Assembly: GCA_003510895.1 (NCBI GenBank)
Contig: DOKE01000016.1
Coordinates: 4,122-9,418 of the forward strand
Length of the DNA stretch: 5,297 bases
Source of the DNA: Candidatus Moraniibacteriota bacterium
Lineage (GTDB): Bacteria > Patescibacteriota > Minisyncoccia > Moranbacterales > GWC2-37-73
Direction: 5' to 3'
Shown piece after piece: positions 5,095 through 5,297 of the stretch. The translations under genes and the position numbers were made by a program. Every line of letters starts with the position of its first letter. The stretch's first letter is position 1. Under the pieces are notes generated by a model. The model was not told the DNA's origin. It saw only the letters and a list, made by a program, of their open reading frames with translations, and ran no database searches.

Positions 5095-5297
5095 CAATGA
5101 TTGCGAAAGCATTGGCAATCGGAATTGGTTCGGTTGGACCAGCCTTTGCTATTGGGATGATTGGATCAAAGGCTATGGAATCAATCGGACGTAATCCGGA
5201 ATCAGCCGGAAAATTGTTCGTGCCGATGCTTTTGATGGCTGCGTTTGCCGAAGCTATTTCTATTTATGCTTTGGTTATCGCATTTTCTATTAAATAG
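5085..5297 (+). CDS. atpE: F-type ATP synthase subunit c
   Basis: Subunit c forms the rotating ion-carrying ring of Fo. It is a two-helix hairpin of 70 residues. Helix 1 carries the glycine-rich packing region (AIGIGSVGPAFAIG), the polar loop has the conserved R36-N37-P38, and helix 2 carries the ion-binding carboxylate E56 in AAFAEAISIY. The glutamine that Na+-type rings such as Ilyobacter have on helix 1 appears to be replaced by a hydrophobic residue, so protons are the more likely coupling ion (inference). In the helix-1 motif two of the usual glycines are alanine (GPAFAIG). Three in-frame ATGs are possible: 5079, 5085 and 5097. I prefer 5085 for length and likeness to other c subunits, but 5097, just after a leader ORF stop, is a real alternative. 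The gene ends in TAG on the last base of the window and appears complete. The remaining Fo and F1 genes are expected to the right. Confidence 0.95.
   Translation: MELTMIAKALAIGIGSVGPAFAIGMIGSKAMESIGRNPESAGKLFVPMLLMAAFAEAISIYALVIAFSIK

Noticed and set aside
1..5297. CRISPR arrays, tRNA or rRNA genes, insertion sequences
   Set aside because: I saw no direct repeat-spacer pattern, no tRNA-like cloverleaf in the three short gaps, and no transposase or end repeats.

Overview
The window is an AT-rich, densely packed bacterial segment with six genes, all on the + strand. In order they are a secreted coiled-coil/lytic transglycosylase protein, methionyl-tRNA synthetase (metG), a TatD-family metal hydrolase, and the start of an F-type ATP synthase operon (atpZ, atpB, atpE). 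The compact proteins, short or absent gaps, scarce Shine-Dalgarno sites and the insertions in TatD suggest a Candidate Phyla Radiation (Patescibacteria, Parcubacteria-like) genome. This is an inference from style and gene content, since no marker RNA is present. TGA works as a stop codon at the end of tatD, which argues against the recoded Gracilibacteria/Absconditabacteria lineages.

Layout. 1-56: a promoter (TTGACT-N17-TAAAAT) placed so that the transcript would begin almost on the first ATG. 57-1316: cell-wall hydrolase. 1318-2727: metG, one base after the previous stop and probably co-transcribed. 2728-2870: an AT-rich gap with degenerate CTAAA/TTTAG heptad-like repeats facing each other. 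2871-3746: tatD; the metG-tatD neighbourhood is also seen in other bacteria such as Bacillus subtilis. 3747-3893: a regulatory gap with two divergent sigma70-type promoters. The rightward one serves the ATP synthase genes. The leftward one points at a hairpin plus T-run that would terminate an antisense RNA of about 60 nt over the tatD 3' end. 3894-5297: atpZ, atpB and atpE, with atpZ and atpB overlapping by one base and an 85-base gap before atpE.

Function. The hydrolase remodels peptidoglycan, MetRS charges tRNA-Met, TatD is a nuclease or quality-control hydrolase, and AtpZ, subunit a and subunit c are membrane parts of the Fo motor. The other ATP synthase subunits would be expected beyond the right edge.

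The most unusual signals are the candidate antisense small RNA between tatD and atpZ, the two promoters with identical spacing to an ATG that suggest leaderless initiation, and three 9-11-codon minicistrons at the 5' ends of the atp genes. metG also shows a sharp drop in G+C and a switch in arginine codons over its anticodon-binding part. All of these rest on reading the sequence alone and need expression or comparative data.
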